Shown piece by piece: positions 9,647 to 17,334 of a stretch of DNA of 34,715 nucleotides. Source of the stretch: an uncultured Bacillota bacterium (GTDB taxonomy: Bacteria; Bacillota; Clostridia; Oscillospirales; Oscillospiraceae); assembly GCA_937890735.1 (NCBI GenBank), contig CALACZ010000165.1:1-34715 (forward strand). Reading direction: 5' to 3'. The notes under the pieces were generated by a model. It saw nothing but the letters and a program-made list of their open reading frames with translations. It did not search any database and had not been told where the DNA came from. How positions within the stretch are numbered: position 1 is the stretch's first letter; every line of letters starts with the position of its first letter. The position numbers and the translations under genes were made by a program.

Positions 9647-10802
9647 TGACAGCGCCTCCTTCCTGACTGGCAGCGGCTTTCTTGGCAAGCTCCTCCTGTG
9701 CGGTGCGCACCACGAGCTTCTGGCGGTACTTTGCCAGGAACTGCTCGGCGGCGAAGAACAGGAAGATAACGCCCTGCACGATGTCGATGAGCTGCGCCGG
9801 GACTTCGGCATAGGTGGACATCAGCGCGCAGCCCTTGGTGAGGTACGACATGAAGAACGCCGCCAGCGGCACATACAGCGGGTTGTTGCCCGCCAGAATG
9901 GCGATGGTCACGCCCGTCCAGCCGTAGCCGGGGAGGGACGTCCAGTTGTAGTAGGAGAAGCGCCCGAGCACCTCGATCGAGCCGCCCATACCGGCAAGGA
10001 AGCCGCCAATGACCTGGCTGAGGATGACGATCCCGGCGACGTTCATGCCGGAATACATCGCAAAGTCCTGGTTGATGCCGATCATGCGGATAACATAGCC
10101 CCAGCGGGTGCGGAACATGAACACGCCCATCAGCAGAACCACAGCGATCGCAATGAGGAAGCCGACGGAGAGCATCGAGCCGTTGTCGATGAGCTGCGGG
10201 AGCTTTGCCGTTTCGCTAAAGGCGTAGGACTGGACCTGACCCTTTGTTTTATCGGCAAGGAACGTATTCATCAGGAACTTGATGACATACATGATGATGT
10301 AGTTGAGCATCAGCGAGCAGACCATTTCGCTCACGTCCAGCCGCGCCTTGAGAACCGCGGGGATGAACATGATGAGCGCCGTTGCGATGCCGCCGCAGAG
10401 GATGCAGACGAGCGGGTGCAGCCCCGCCGCCATCGGCACATAAATGGCGACCATGCCGCCAACGAAGCCGCCGAGCATACAGCCGCCCTCTGCGCCGAGG
10501 TTGAACTGGTTGGCGGAGAACATCACGCACACGGACAGCGCCGTGAAGATCGTGGGGATCATGGATGCCAGCACGTCGGTCAGACGCTTAAGCTGGAACG
10601 CGCCGACCTCGCCGGCGGAGTTCGTTTTGAACAGCGGCCCGATCAGAAGCTGCTTGAGCGCGTTGCCGGTGAGGGCAAATTTATCCGCCAGCGTTTCACC
10701 GTCGGCGCTGATGAAGATCAGCACCGCCGCGACCATCAGCGCGATAAAGATCGCCAGCGCGCCGCGCACGAGCGAAAATACGAATTGGCGTTTCTTAGTC
10801 AT
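9639..10802 (-). CDS. BMP-family nucleoside ABC transporter, permease 1 (NupP/YufP-like)
   Basis: A 387-aa membrane protein, larger than permease 2 as usual for this transporter type. It begins with a short basic segment (MTKKRQF) and a first hydrophobic helix, followed by an extracytoplasmic loop and the transport core with FSANQFNLGAEGGCMLGG. The start at ATG 10802 has AGGAGG just upstream and overlaps the ATPase stop by 8 nt. The extra upstream open frame lies inside the ATPase gene. The BPD_transp_2-type fold is recognised from the NxGAEG motif and hydrophobic pattern. It works in the membrane with permease 2; specificity is inferred from neighbours only. Confidence 0.9.
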   Translation of the reverse strand: MTKKRQFVFSLVRGALAIFIALMVAAVLIFISADGETLADKFALTGNALKQLLIGPLFKTNSAGEVGAFQLKRLTDVLASMIPTIFTALSVCVMFSANQFNLGAEGGCMLGGFVGGMVAIYVPMAAGLHPLVCILCGGIATALIMFIPAVLKARLDVSEMVCSLMLNYIIMYVIKFLMNTFLADKTKGQVQSYAFSETAKLPQLIDNGSMLSVGFLIAIAVVLLMGVFMFRTRWGYVIRMIGINQDFAMYSGMNVAGIVILSQVIGGFLAGMGGSIEVLGRFSYYNWTSLPGYGWTGVTIAILAGNNPLYVPLAAFFMSYLTKGCALMSTYAEVPAQLIDIVQGVIFLFFAAEQFLAKYRQKLVVRTAQEELAKKAAASQEGGAVNA

Positions 10803-12375
10803 GGCAAACCCTCCTGATTTCCGCCTCGTCCTGCTGCTTGAGACCCAGCATATACTCGCCCATAAATTCATCGGACAGGTCGGAGGTGTCTTCAAAGTAG
10901 GCGGCGATATGACCGTTATGCATGACGATCAGGCTATCGGAAAGCTCCATGACCTCGTTGAGGTCGGCGGAGACGAGCAGCACGGCGATGCCGGAGCGGG
11001 ACAGGTCCACCAGCTTTTTGCGGATGAACTCCGTTGCGCCGACGTCGATGCCGCGCGTGGGCTGGTCGGCAAGGATGAGCACCGGGTCGCTGGAGAACTC
11101 ACGGGCGACGACGACCTTCTGGATGTTGCCGCCGGAGAGCATCCCGACCTGCTGCTGCGGGGATTTGCAGAGCACGGTAAATTCCTTGACGAGCTGTTCG
11201 GACTCGGCATGGATCGCCTTCATGTTAAACAGCGGACCGTGATTCAGGCGCTTTGCGCCGGAGCGGTCAGAGATGATGTTTTCCTCGATCGAGGCGGTGG
11301 CGGCGATGCCGAAGAGCATACGGTCCTCGGGAACGAGCGCAACGCCCATCTCGCGCAGCTCGCGCTGCGAGCGGCCGTTGATGGAAGTCCCACACACGCT
11401 CATGCTGCCGGCATCCGGCTCATTAAAGTGGAAGAGCATATCGACCAGCTCTTTCTGACCGTTGCCCTCCACGCCCGCGATGCCGAGAATTTCGCCGCGG
11501 CGCACGTCGAACGAGACCTTGTCGAGCATTTTCTTGCCCCACTCGTTGACGTATTCCAGATCGCGCACGCGCAGCACCGTATCGGTCGGCTGCGCCTTGT
11601 CCTTCTGGACGCTCAGCACGACGTCGCGCCCGACCATCAGGCGGGAGATCTCTTCCTTCGTGACGTCCTTCGTGTTGTAAACGCCCATGCTGCGACCGCC
11701 GCGCAGGATGGTCAGCCGGTCGGTGATCTCCATGATCTCGTTGAGCTTGTGCGAGATGAAGATGATGGTGTAGCCCTGCTCCTTGAGGTGGATGAGCTCC
11801 TTAAAGAGCTCGCGCGTTTCCTGCGTGGTCAGAACGGCGGTCGGCTCGTCGAGGATGAGGATCTTCGCGCCGCGCACGAGCGCTTTGAGAATTTCAACCT
11901 TCTGCTTCATGCCGACGGGGATGTCCGCGACCTTTGCTTCCGGCTCAACATGGAGGTTGAAGCGCTCGGCATATTCGCGGGTGATCTCGATGGACTTCGC
12001 CTTGTCGATGAACATGGCTTTTTTCGGCACCATGCCGAGCACCATGTTTTCCGCCACCGTCAGGCTGGGCACGAGCATGAAGTGCTGGTGCACCATGCCG
12101 ATGCCGTGCGCGATGGCGACGGACGGAGACGACAGGTTCAGCGGCTCGCCATTGATGACGATCTCACCGCTGGTCGGCTGTTCCAGACCGAACAGCATTT
12201 TCATCAGTGTGGACTTGCCGGCGCCGTTTTCACCCATCAGCGCGTGGATCTCGCCCTTGCGGACAAACAGATCCACGTTCTGGTTGGCGGCGACGCCATT
12301 GGGATACACCTTGGTGATCCCCTTCATCTGGACGACATATTCCTCACCCAGATGCGCCGTTTGCTCGTTTGGCAT
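10795..12375 (-). CDS. BMP-family nucleoside ABC transporter, double-domain ATPase (NupO/YufO-like)
   Basis: A 526-aa cytoplasmic protein with two fused ATP-binding cassettes, as in RbsA/MglA-type importers. The N-terminal domain has a normal Walker A (GENGAGKST, residues 48-56), a degenerate signature (VGMKQKVEIL) and Walker B ILILDEPTA. The C-terminal domain has a degenerate Walker A (GVEGNGQKEL) but a good signature (LSGGNIQKVVVARE) and Walker B (LILADQPTRG). This asymmetry is typical of sugar and nucleoside importers of this class. The ATG is preceded by AGGAGG nine bases upstream. It lies between the lipoprotein gene, across a hairpin, and the permeases. Confidence 0.95.
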   Translation of the reverse strand: MPNEQTAHLGEEYVVQMKGITKVYPNGVAANQNVDLFVRKGEIHALMGENGAGKSTLMKMLFGLEQPTSGEIVINGEPLNLSSPSVAIAHGIGMVHQHFMLVPSLTVAENMVLGMVPKKAMFIDKAKSIEITREYAERFNLHVEPEAKVADIPVGMKQKVEILKALVRGAKILILDEPTAVLTTQETRELFKELIHLKEQGYTIIFISHKLNEIMEITDRLTILRGGRSMGVYNTKDVTKEEISRLMVGRDVVLSVQKDKAQPTDTVLRVRDLEYVNEWGKKMLDKVSFDVRRGEILGIAGVEGNGQKELVDMLFHFNEPDAGSMSVCGTSINGRSQRELREMGVALVPEDRMLFGIAATASIEENIISDRSGAKRLNHGPLFNMKAIHAESEQLVKEFTVLCKSPQQQVGMLSGGNIQKVVVAREFSSDPVLILADQPTRGIDVGATEFIRKKLVDLSRSGIAVLLVSADLNEVMELSDSLIVMHNGHIAAYFEDTSDLSDEFMGEYMLGLKQQDEAEIRRVCHD

Positions 12376-12502
12376 TTTCCAAACCTCCTGTGATCAGTTT
12401 CTCTCGTTCTAAAACAGCATCAATTCTGTCTGCGGGGCACGCAGCGCCTGTGCGCTCCGCAGGCAGGACAGCCTGCAATATCACGCGGATAAATAATGCA
12501 AA

Positions 12503-12524
12503 GAGGGGGCTAAAGAGCCCCCTC
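12503..12524 (-). terminator. Stem-loop between the BMP lipoprotein gene and the ATPase gene
   Basis: A 9-bp G/C stem (12503-12511 with 12516-12524) has a 4-nt loop. On the minus strand it is followed by TTTGCATTATTT, a U-rich stretch. It probably works as a partial terminator or mRNA stabiliser that raises lipoprotein expression over the membrane components. The rest of 12376-12565 shows no gene. Confidence 0.75.
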
Positions 12525-12565
12525 CCTGGTTAAGCTCAGAATATACTCTTCGCTTTGGTTTTCAC

Positions 12566-13768
12566 TTACGGACGGACAGCCTCTCTCAGCTCGGCGACCT
12601 TCGCCGCGCCTTCCTCGGTCAGAGCGGAATCGACCACGATAGAGCCATCGAGGATGGCAGTGATCGCGCTGTCAACAGCAGACTTGACATCCGCGGAAGC
12701 GTAGGTGTTGTAGTTCTTGTCGGTCACGATGCCAACGCCGCCTTCCGCGACGCCGAGGGAGATCTCGGTGCCCCAGAACTCATTGCCCTCGTCGAGCTGG
12801 TCAAAGACCCAGATGAGGGAGTTGCCGATGTTCTTCAAACCCGAGGTCAGCGTCAGAGCGGCCAGATCGGGGGAGAAGGTCAGCTCCTGGTCGGAGTCAA
12901 CGCCGATGAACCATGCCTTGCCGGTTTCCAGAGCAGCTTCCGCCGCGCCGTTGCCGGAGTTGCCAGCCACGCCCCAGATGATGTCGCACTTGTTGTCGTC
13001 GATCATGGACAGAGCGTATTCCTTGGCGATCGCGGTGTCAACATAGCTGCCAGTGTAGCGGGTGTCGATCTTGATGTCGGGGTTGACATACTGAGCGCCC
13101 TCGATGTAGCCGAGCAGGAAGTCGTTGATGACCGGGGAGTCGATGCCGCCGACAAAGCCGAGGACGGCGTCGGAGTTGATCTTTTCAACGCTGGTGTCGA
13201 CCGTCATGTTGGCGGCGAACACGCCGACGATGAAGCCGAGGTCATTCTGCTTGTAGGTGATGTTCAGAACATTGCTGTTCTCGCCCACATGGGTGTTGTC
13301 GTCGAAAATGATGAACTTCTGATCCGGGTACTTGGTGGCGACTGCCTGCAGGTAGTCAGGCATCTGATAAGTACCGCAGATGATGACGTCATATTCTTCG
13401 GAAGCGGCGACCTCGTCCAGGTTGGACTGCCAGGATGCCTGATCTTCTTCCGTGCCGCCCATCTCGATGGTGCGCAGGGTGATGCGGCCGTCGTCTCTCA
13501 GAGTCACCAGACCGGCCTCGGCGGAGTCGAAGAAGGACTTGTCGCCCAGGTTGCCGTTGACGAGGTAGGCAACGTTGTAGACCTTCGCAGCGGGAGCTTC
13601 GGGAGCTTCGTCAGCGGAAGCGTCGGTCGCGGGAGCTTCGTCAGCCGCAGAAGCGTCGGTAGCCGGAGCCGCGGTTTCTTCTTTTGCAGTGTCCGAGGAC
13701 GAGGACGCGCAGGCGACCAGACCGAGGACCATCACAACTGCAAGAAGGAGAGCAATGATCTTTTTCAT
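12566..13768 (-). CDS. BMP-family nucleoside-binding lipoprotein
   Basis: A 400-aa substrate-binding protein of the Bmp/PnrA/Med family. The signal peptide MKKIIALLLAVVMVLGLVAC ends in a lipobox with the lipidated Cys at residue 20. A low-complexity Ala/Glu/Asp/Pro linker (about residues 24-62) follows, then the domain beginning with YNVAYLVNGNLGDKSFFDSAE, where the conserved Asp-Lys-Ser/Phe segment is characteristic of the family. It would be anchored to the outer face of the membrane and deliver nucleosides to the permease pair. The ATG follows GGAGG and an A-tract. It is the first gene of the minus-strand cluster and has its own strong promoter. Nucleoside specificity is inferred from family knowledge plus the adjacent hydrolases and adenosine deaminase. 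Confidence 0.92.
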   Translation of the reverse strand: MKKIIALLLAVVMVLGLVACASSSSDTAKEETAAPATDASAADEAPATDASADEAPEAPAAKVYNVAYLVNGNLGDKSFFDSAEAGLVTLRDDGRITLRTIEMGGTEEDQASWQSNLDEVAASEEYDVIICGTYQMPDYLQAVATKYPDQKFIIFDDNTHVGENSNVLNITYKQNDLGFIVGVFAANMTVDTSVEKINSDAVLGFVGGIDSPVINDFLLGYIEGAQYVNPDIKIDTRYTGSYVDTAIAKEYALSMIDDNKCDIIWGVAGNSGNGAAEAALETGKAWFIGVDSDQELTFSPDLAALTLTSGLKNIGNSLIWVFDQLDEGNEFWGTEISLGVAEGGVGIVTDKNYNTYASADVKSAVDSAITAILDGSIVVDSALTEEGAAKVAELREAVRP

Positions 13769-13805
13769 TTTTTTTCCTCCATTTGTGATTTCTCACAGAT
13801 TTTTA

Positions 13806-13817
13806 TGCCGTTCGGCA
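13806..13817. promoter_or_regulatory. Small palindrome at the BMP operon transcription start
   Basis: TGCCGTTCGGCA is a 5+5 inverted repeat with a 2-nt centre. It begins about eight bases downstream of the -10 box of the minus-strand promoter, so it covers the expected start site. It is a candidate operator; the binding protein is unknown. Confidence 0.4.
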
Positions 13818-13824
13818 CAGTCTG

Positions 13825-13853
13825 ATTTTACGCTTTGCACGCATTTTTGTCAA
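13825..13853 (-). promoter_or_regulatory. Sigma-A promoter of the BMP/nucleoside transporter operon
   Basis: On the minus strand TTGACA (13853-13848) and TAAAAT (13830-13825) are separated by 17 bases. The -35 box is perfect and the -10 box is one mismatch from consensus. The expected leader is about 50 nt. An A/T tract lies just upstream of the -35 box and could act as an UP element. Confidence 0.85.
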
Positions 13854-13860
13854 CACATTC

Positions 13861-13895
13861 GCACAATTTTTTTGCGAGCAACAAAAAAATTGTGC
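13861..13895. repeat. 13-bp perfect inverted repeat between divergent promoters
   Basis: Arms 13861-13873 (GCACAATTTTTTT) and 13883-13895 are exact reverse complements around a 9-nt centre. The repeat lies between the two -35 boxes, 7 bp from the BMP -35 and 16 bp from the adenosine deaminase -35. It could bind a regulator controlling both directions, or supply A-tract UP elements or bending. It is too far from gene ends to be a terminator. Confidence 0.7.
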
Positions 13896-13911
13896 ACGCG
13901 CCTGCCGGGAC

Positions 13912-13941
13912 TTGACGTTTTTCTGCTGCGGACATTATAAT
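13912..13941 (+). promoter_or_regulatory. Sigma-A promoter of the adenosine deaminase gene
   Basis: TTGACG (13912-13917) and a perfect TATAAT (13936-13941) are spaced by 18 bases. The expected transcript begins near 13948, giving a leader of only about 20 nt that contains AAAAGGAG before the ATG. Confidence 0.85.
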
Positions 13942-13969
13942 GTAAAAAACGACAAAAGGAGCGCGCTGG

Positions 13970-14986
13970 ATGGACAAATTCGACTTTCCGAAAATCGAAC
14001 TGCATCTGCATCTGGACGGCGCAGTGCCGCCGGAGCTGATGTGGAGCATGGCAAAGGAACAGGGTGTGGTGCTGCCGACGGACACGTTAGAGACGTTCCG
14101 CACCTGGCTTCGCAGGACGGCGGACTGCCGCGATGTGAATACATACCTGGAGCGCTTTGAGCTGCCGTTACAGATCATGCAGGACGCGCAGAGCCTTACG
14201 CGCATCACGAGCGCGGTGCTCGATACGCTCGCCGCGCAGGGGCACGCGTATGACGAGGTGCGCTTTGCACCGCAGCTCCACACCCGCGCCGGCATGACGC
14301 AGCGCGACGCCGTGGAGGCGGTCTTAGAGGGGCGGCGGCAGGCGCTCGCGCACCATCCGGGCTACGGCTGCGGCATTCTGCTGTGCGCGATGTCAATTGG
14401 ACCGGAAGCGGTCAATATGGCGGAGAATCTGGAGACGGTACGGCTCGTGAAGGAGTATCTGAGCAAAGGCGTCGCGGGTCTCGACCTCGCGGGCGCGGAG
14501 GGGATCGTCCCGCTGCGCAGCTTCCACCCTGTGTTTGACCTCGCGCGCGAGCTGGACGTGCCGTTCACCTGCCACGCGGGCGACTCGCAAGGTCCTGACA
14601 CCGTGCGCGACGCGCTGGACTTCGGCGCAAAGCGCCTCGGGCACGGGCATCACATTTACGACGATCCGTCCCTCTGGCAGCGCGCGATCGACGCGGGCGT
14701 GACGCTGGAGGTCTGCCCGACGAGCAACATCCAGTGCAAAACGCAGCCGTCCTACGCGGAGCACCCCGCAAAGCGCCTGCTGGACGCCGGGCTGCGCGTG
14801 ACGATCAGCACCGACAACATGACCCTCGCCGCCACGACGCTGGACGAGGAATACCGTCACTGCGTGGAGGAGATGGGCTTTTCCCGCCGCGACCTTGTGC
14901 AGATGAACATTTTTGCCGCCGAGGCGGCATTTCTGGACGAGACGACCCGCGCCGCGCTCATCCAAAACCTCAAAACCTGTTTCTAA
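13970..14986 (+). CDS. add: Adenosine deaminase
   Basis: A 338-aa TIM-barrel metalloenzyme converting adenosine (or deoxyadenosine) to inosine plus ammonia. Zinc ligands are seen in HLHLDG (His12, His14), CHAGD (His202) and the STDN segment (Asp282). The HGHH motif (residues 225-228) supplies the active-site His. Bacterial members often have TDN rather than TDD here. Length is normal. It is transcribed divergently from the nucleoside transporter and hydrolases, which fits adenosine import, deamination to inosine, then hydrolysis to hypoxanthine and ribose. The start is the only ATG near the AAAAGGAG ribosome site. Adenine deaminase or 6-aminodeoxyfutalosine deaminase, close relatives, remain possible but the context favours adenosine. 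Confidence 0.9.
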   Translation: MDKFDFPKIELHLHLDGAVPPELMWSMAKEQGVVLPTDTLETFRTWLRRTADCRDVNTYLERFELPLQIMQDAQSLTRITSAVLDTLAAQGHAYDEVRFAPQLHTRAGMTQRDAVEAVLEGRRQALAHHPGYGCGILLCAMSIGPEAVNMAENLETVRLVKEYLSKGVAGLDLAGAEGIVPLRSFHPVFDLARELDVPFTCHAGDSQGPDTVRDALDFGAKRLGHGHHIYDDPSLWQRAIDAGVTLEVCPTSNIQCKTQPSYAEHPAKRLLDAGLRVTISTDNMTLAATTLDEEYRHCVEEMGFSRRDLVQMNIFAAEAAFLDETTRAALIQNLKTCF

Positions 14987-14990
14987 ACAT

Positions 14991-15026
14991 AAATTCCCGA
15001 CGGTCAGAGAGCTGTCGGGAATTTTT
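14991..15026. terminator. Bidirectional terminator between add and the isochorismatase-like gene
   Basis: An 11-bp stem (14991-15001 with 15014-15024) has a 12-nt loop and ends in TTTTT on the plus strand; the opposite side reads AATTTATGTTT on the minus strand. It serves both convergent genes. Confidence 0.88.
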
Positions 15027-15028
15027 GC

Positions 15029-15541
15029 CTACAAAATCTCGATCTGGCACATCTTCATTGCCGCAAGCGCCGTCTCGTGGCTCTGCGGCGTGACGCCCGC
15101 GCAGGCGCTTGCCCGCACGCGGATGGCGACCTCCGGCAGCGCGCCCTTGAGCATGAGCGCGTTTGTGATGACGCAGATGTCCGTACACAGCCCGACAAAC
15201 TCGACCTCCGTGAGGTCGGGCAGCGACCTCAGGTATTCGATGAGCGCCGGGCTGCCGAAGCCGGGCTTTTCAAACACCGGGCAGCCGGACGCGTCCAGTG
15301 AACTCTCCAGCTTCCAGCCGTCCGTCCCGCGGATGCAGTGCGGCACGGGGAGCTTGCGCCCCTCCTGCGTCTGGGCATAGCGCTCGGTGTGCGTGTCGAG
15401 CGTAAAAACGACCGTCTCGCCCGCCGCGTGCGCTTCGGCAATGCGGCGGCGCACCGCCGGGACGATCGCCTGCGCGGCAAATGTGCCGAGCGCGCCGGAG
15501 ATAAAATCGTTCTGCATATCAATGACTGCCAGGACCTTCAT
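15029..15541 (-). CDS. Isochorismatase/nicotinamidase-like cysteine hydrolase
   Basis: A 170-aa protein of the isochorismatase-like hydrolase fold. The catalytic triad is visible: Asp8 in VIDMQNDF, Lys92 in FEKPGFG and Cys123 in CTDICV. A probable metal site is formed by Asp50 and His52 (DTH) with His68 (PHC), which points to nicotinamidase (nicotinamide to nicotinic acid, NAD salvage). The family also contains enzymes for other amides, so pncA is not assigned. I chose the ATG at 15541, behind GGAGGG; frame further upstream has no ribosome site. It is a single gene, convergent with add and divergent from the MarR operon. Confidence 0.85.
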   Translation of the reverse strand: MKVLAVIDMQNDFISGALGTFAAQAIVPAVRRRIAEAHAAGETVVFTLDTHTERYAQTQEGRKLPVPHCIRGTDGWKLESSLDASGCPVFEKPGFGSPALIEYLRSLPDLTEVEFVGLCTDICVITNALMLKGALPEVAIRVRASACAGVTPQSHETALAAMKMCQIEIL

Positions 15542-15569
15542 GGAATCCCTCCTAAATCGTTGTGCGCCC

Positions 15570-15578
15570 AGTATACCA
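15570..15578 (-). promoter_or_regulatory. Probable extended -10 promoter for the isochorismatase-like gene
   Basis: The minus strand reads TGGTATACT (TGn plus TATACT), about 29 bases upstream of the ATG. No good -35 box is seen at the right spacing, so the extended -10 is the main evidence. Confidence 0.55.
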
Positions 15579-15605
15579 CACTTTTCATGTTCCGGCACAT
15601 TTTTC

Positions 15606-15634
15606 TTGACAAGCCGAAGCCGCGGGGCTATACT
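15606..15634 (+). promoter_or_regulatory. Sigma-A promoter of the MarR-oxoamine synthase-SDR operon
   Basis: A perfect TTGACA (15606-15611) is followed after 17 bases by TATACT (15629-15634). Transcription would begin near 15641, about 64 nt before the GTG start. Confidence 0.88.
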
Positions 15635-15652
15635 GATAAAAAATCCATAAAT

Positions 15653-15668
15653 AATTTTATATAAAATT
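15653..15668. promoter_or_regulatory. 16-bp perfect palindrome in the MarR leader (candidate operator)
   Basis: AATTTTATATAAAATT is a perfect palindrome about 12-28 bases downstream of the expected transcription start. Size, symmetry and place fit autoregulation by the MarR-family protein encoded just downstream. The sequence is A/T-rich and occurs in an A/T-rich leader, so chance is not excluded. Confidence 0.5.
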
Positions 15669-15704
15669 TGCCAATGCCAGTCAGCTTCCATATGGAGGGA
15701 TCGT

Positions 15705-16160
15705 GTGGCGTTGCAGGATACGCTCATGCGGCTGTACCGCTGGCTGCGGCTGGACAGCTACCGGCGCATTTTCGGCGCAGTGCGCGAGCGAAGCGGCAGC
15801 CTGAGCGCGACAGAGGCGTTTTCGGCGGATGTCATCCACCTGCTCGGCACGCCGACGCTGTCGCAATTTGCCGCGTGCATCGGCATTTCGCAGCCGAACG
15901 CGACCTATAAGGTCAACAGTCTGGTCCAGAAGGGCTATGTCAACAAATGCGTATCTGAAAGCGACCGGCGGGAGATCCGGCTGGAAACGGGCGAAAAGTA
16001 CGACCGGTACTTTCAGCGCGACTCGCAGTCGCTCCGGCGCGCCATCGACGCGCTGCGCGCGGAGTATTCGGAACAGGAGATCGCGGCGGCGGGGCGTGTG
16101 ATCAACTCGCTGCTGCGGCATATGGAAGAGGAGGAGCAAACGAATGATCGACCTGTTTGA
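15705..16160 (+). CDS. MarR-family transcriptional regulator
   Basis: A 151-aa winged-helix protein. The recognition region is TLSQFAACIGISQPNATYKVNSLVQKGYV, split as helix (TLSQFAACIG) and recognition helix (SQPNATYKVNSLVQKG), followed by the wing SESDRREIRLE, in which the DRR motif is typical of MarR proteins. Helices at both ends would form the dimer interface. It starts with GTG after GGAGGG; the ATG 13 bases upstream is out of frame. It overlaps the oxoamine synthase gene by 17 nt, so it probably regulates its own operon. MarR proteins usually respond to small ligands; FabT-type members sense acyl chains, an attractive but untested parallel here. Confidence 0.88.
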   Translation: MALQDTLMRLYRWLRLDSYRRIFGAVRERSGSLSATEAFSADVIHLLGTPTLSQFAACIGISQPNATYKVNSLVQKGYVNKCVSESDRREIRLETGEKYDRYFQRDSQSLRRAIDALRAEYSEQEIAAAGRVINSLLRHMEEEEQTNDRPV

Positions 16161-17334
16161 AAAATGCAGCAAGCCCAAGCTGTCCGACCAGGCAAAGGAG
16201 CTGGGCATCTATCCGTATTTCCACGCCCTCGAGTCCAAGCAGGACACCGAGGTCATCATGGAGGGCAAGCGCCGCATCATGCTGGGCTCGAACAACTATC
16301 TGGGTCTTACGACCGACCCGGAGGTCATCGAGGCGGGCGTGCAGGCGTATATGGACCTCGGCTCGGGCTGCTCCGGCTCGCGCTTTCTCAACGGTACGCT
16401 GAGGCTTCATCTGGAGCTGGAGGCGGAGCTGGCAAAGTTTTTGCATAAAGACGACGTGATGACGTTTTCCACGGGCTTTCAGTCGAATCTCGGCATCATC
16501 AGCGCCATCGTCGGTCCGAAGGACTACGTCATCATGGACCGCGAGAACCACGCGAGCCTGTACGACGGCTGCCGCCTGTCCTACGGGCAGATGCTGCGCT
16601 TCCGCCATAACGATATGGCTGACCTTGAAAAGAAGCTGCAAAAAGTGCCGGAGAACTGCGGCTGCCTGATCGTGACCGACGGCGTATTTTCCATGGGCGG
16701 CGACATTGCGAACCTGCCCGAAATTTGCCGCCTCGCCAGGCAGTACGGCGCGCGCGTGATGGTAGATGACGCGCACGGACTCGGCGTCCTCGGCGACGGC
16801 GGGCGCGGCACGGCGAGCTATTACGGGCTGGAGGATGCGGTCGATATTTACATGGGCACGTTCTCCAAGTCGCTCGCGTCGCTCGGCGGCTATATGGCGG
16901 CGAGCGGGCAGGTTACGGACTTTGTGCGCCATTCGTCTCGCCCGTTCATCTTCTCCGCCTCCATCCCGCCTGCAAACTGTGCCGCCGCGCTCGCTGCGCT
17001 GCGCAAGCTTGAGGCGCACCCGGAGCTGGTGACGAAATTGCAGGAAAACGCGCTGTATATGCGCCGCCGCCTTGCGGAAAGGAACATCAAGATGCGCCCG
17101 TCGAACGGCGACATCATTCCCATTATTCCCATCTATACCTACGAAGAGATCCCCACGCTTACCATCGCCAAGGATCTTTACGAAAACGGCGTGTATGTCA
17201 ACAGCTCTCTGCCGCCCGCGACCGCTCCGCATGAGTGCCTGCTGCGCACGAGCCTGATGGCGAGCCACACGCACGAGCTGATCGACGAGGCCGTCGGCGT
17301 GATCGCGGAGGTCCTGGGGAGGTATGAGCTGTGA
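16144..17334 (+). CDS. Alpha-oxoamine synthase (serine palmitoyltransferase / KBL / BioF family)
   Basis: A 396-aa PLP-dependent fold-type I enzyme that condenses an amino acid with an acyl thioester, losing CO2. The PLP lysine is Lys242 in TFSKSLASLGGY, and VDDAHGLGVLG carries the Asp and His that contact the cofactor. The segment SGCSGSRFLNGTLRLH (about residues 74-89) reads more like bacterial serine palmitoyltransferases than the RFICGT of 2-amino-3-ketobutyrate ligase. No bioA/bioD genes and no threonine dehydrogenase lie nearby, so biotin or threonine roles are not supported. AGGAGG lies nine bases before the ATG. It is followed, with a 4-nt overlap, by a short-chain reductase, the partner expected to reduce a 3-keto product. 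The exact substrates are inferred. Confidence 0.88.
   Translation: MIDLFEKCSKPKLSDQAKELGIYPYFHALESKQDTEVIMEGKRRIMLGSNNYLGLTTDPEVIEAGVQAYMDLGSGCSGSRFLNGTLRLHLELEAELAKFLHKDDVMTFSTGFQSNLGIISAIVGPKDYVIMDRENHASLYDGCRLSYGQMLRFRHNDMADLEKKLQKVPENCGCLIVTDGVFSMGGDIANLPEICRLARQYGARVMVDDAHGLGVLGDGGRGTASYYGLEDAVDIYMGTFSKSLASLGGYMAASGQVTDFVRHSSRPFIFSASIPPANCAAALAALRKLEAHPELVTKLQENALYMRRRLAERNIKMRPSNGDIIPIIPIYTYEEIPTLTIAKDLYENGVYVNSSLPPATAPHECLLRTSLMASHTHELIDEAVGVIAEVLGRYEL

Noticed and set aside
9474..12393. Long open frames on the plus strand opposite the permease and ATPase genes
   Set aside because: They are antisense to well-supported transporter genes, have no ribosome sites, and encode Arg/His/Asp/Glu-rich low-complexity text typical of GC-rich shadow frames.
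13806..13817. PurBox-like CCGAAC in the BMP leader on the minus strand
   Set aside because: Only the core hexamer matches the Bacillus PurR box; the A/T flanks and the second box are absent, so PurR control is not claimed.
13769..13824. Purine riboswitch in the BMP operon leader
   Set aside because: The leader is only about 50 nt and shows no three-way-junction fold, so a riboswitch does not fit.
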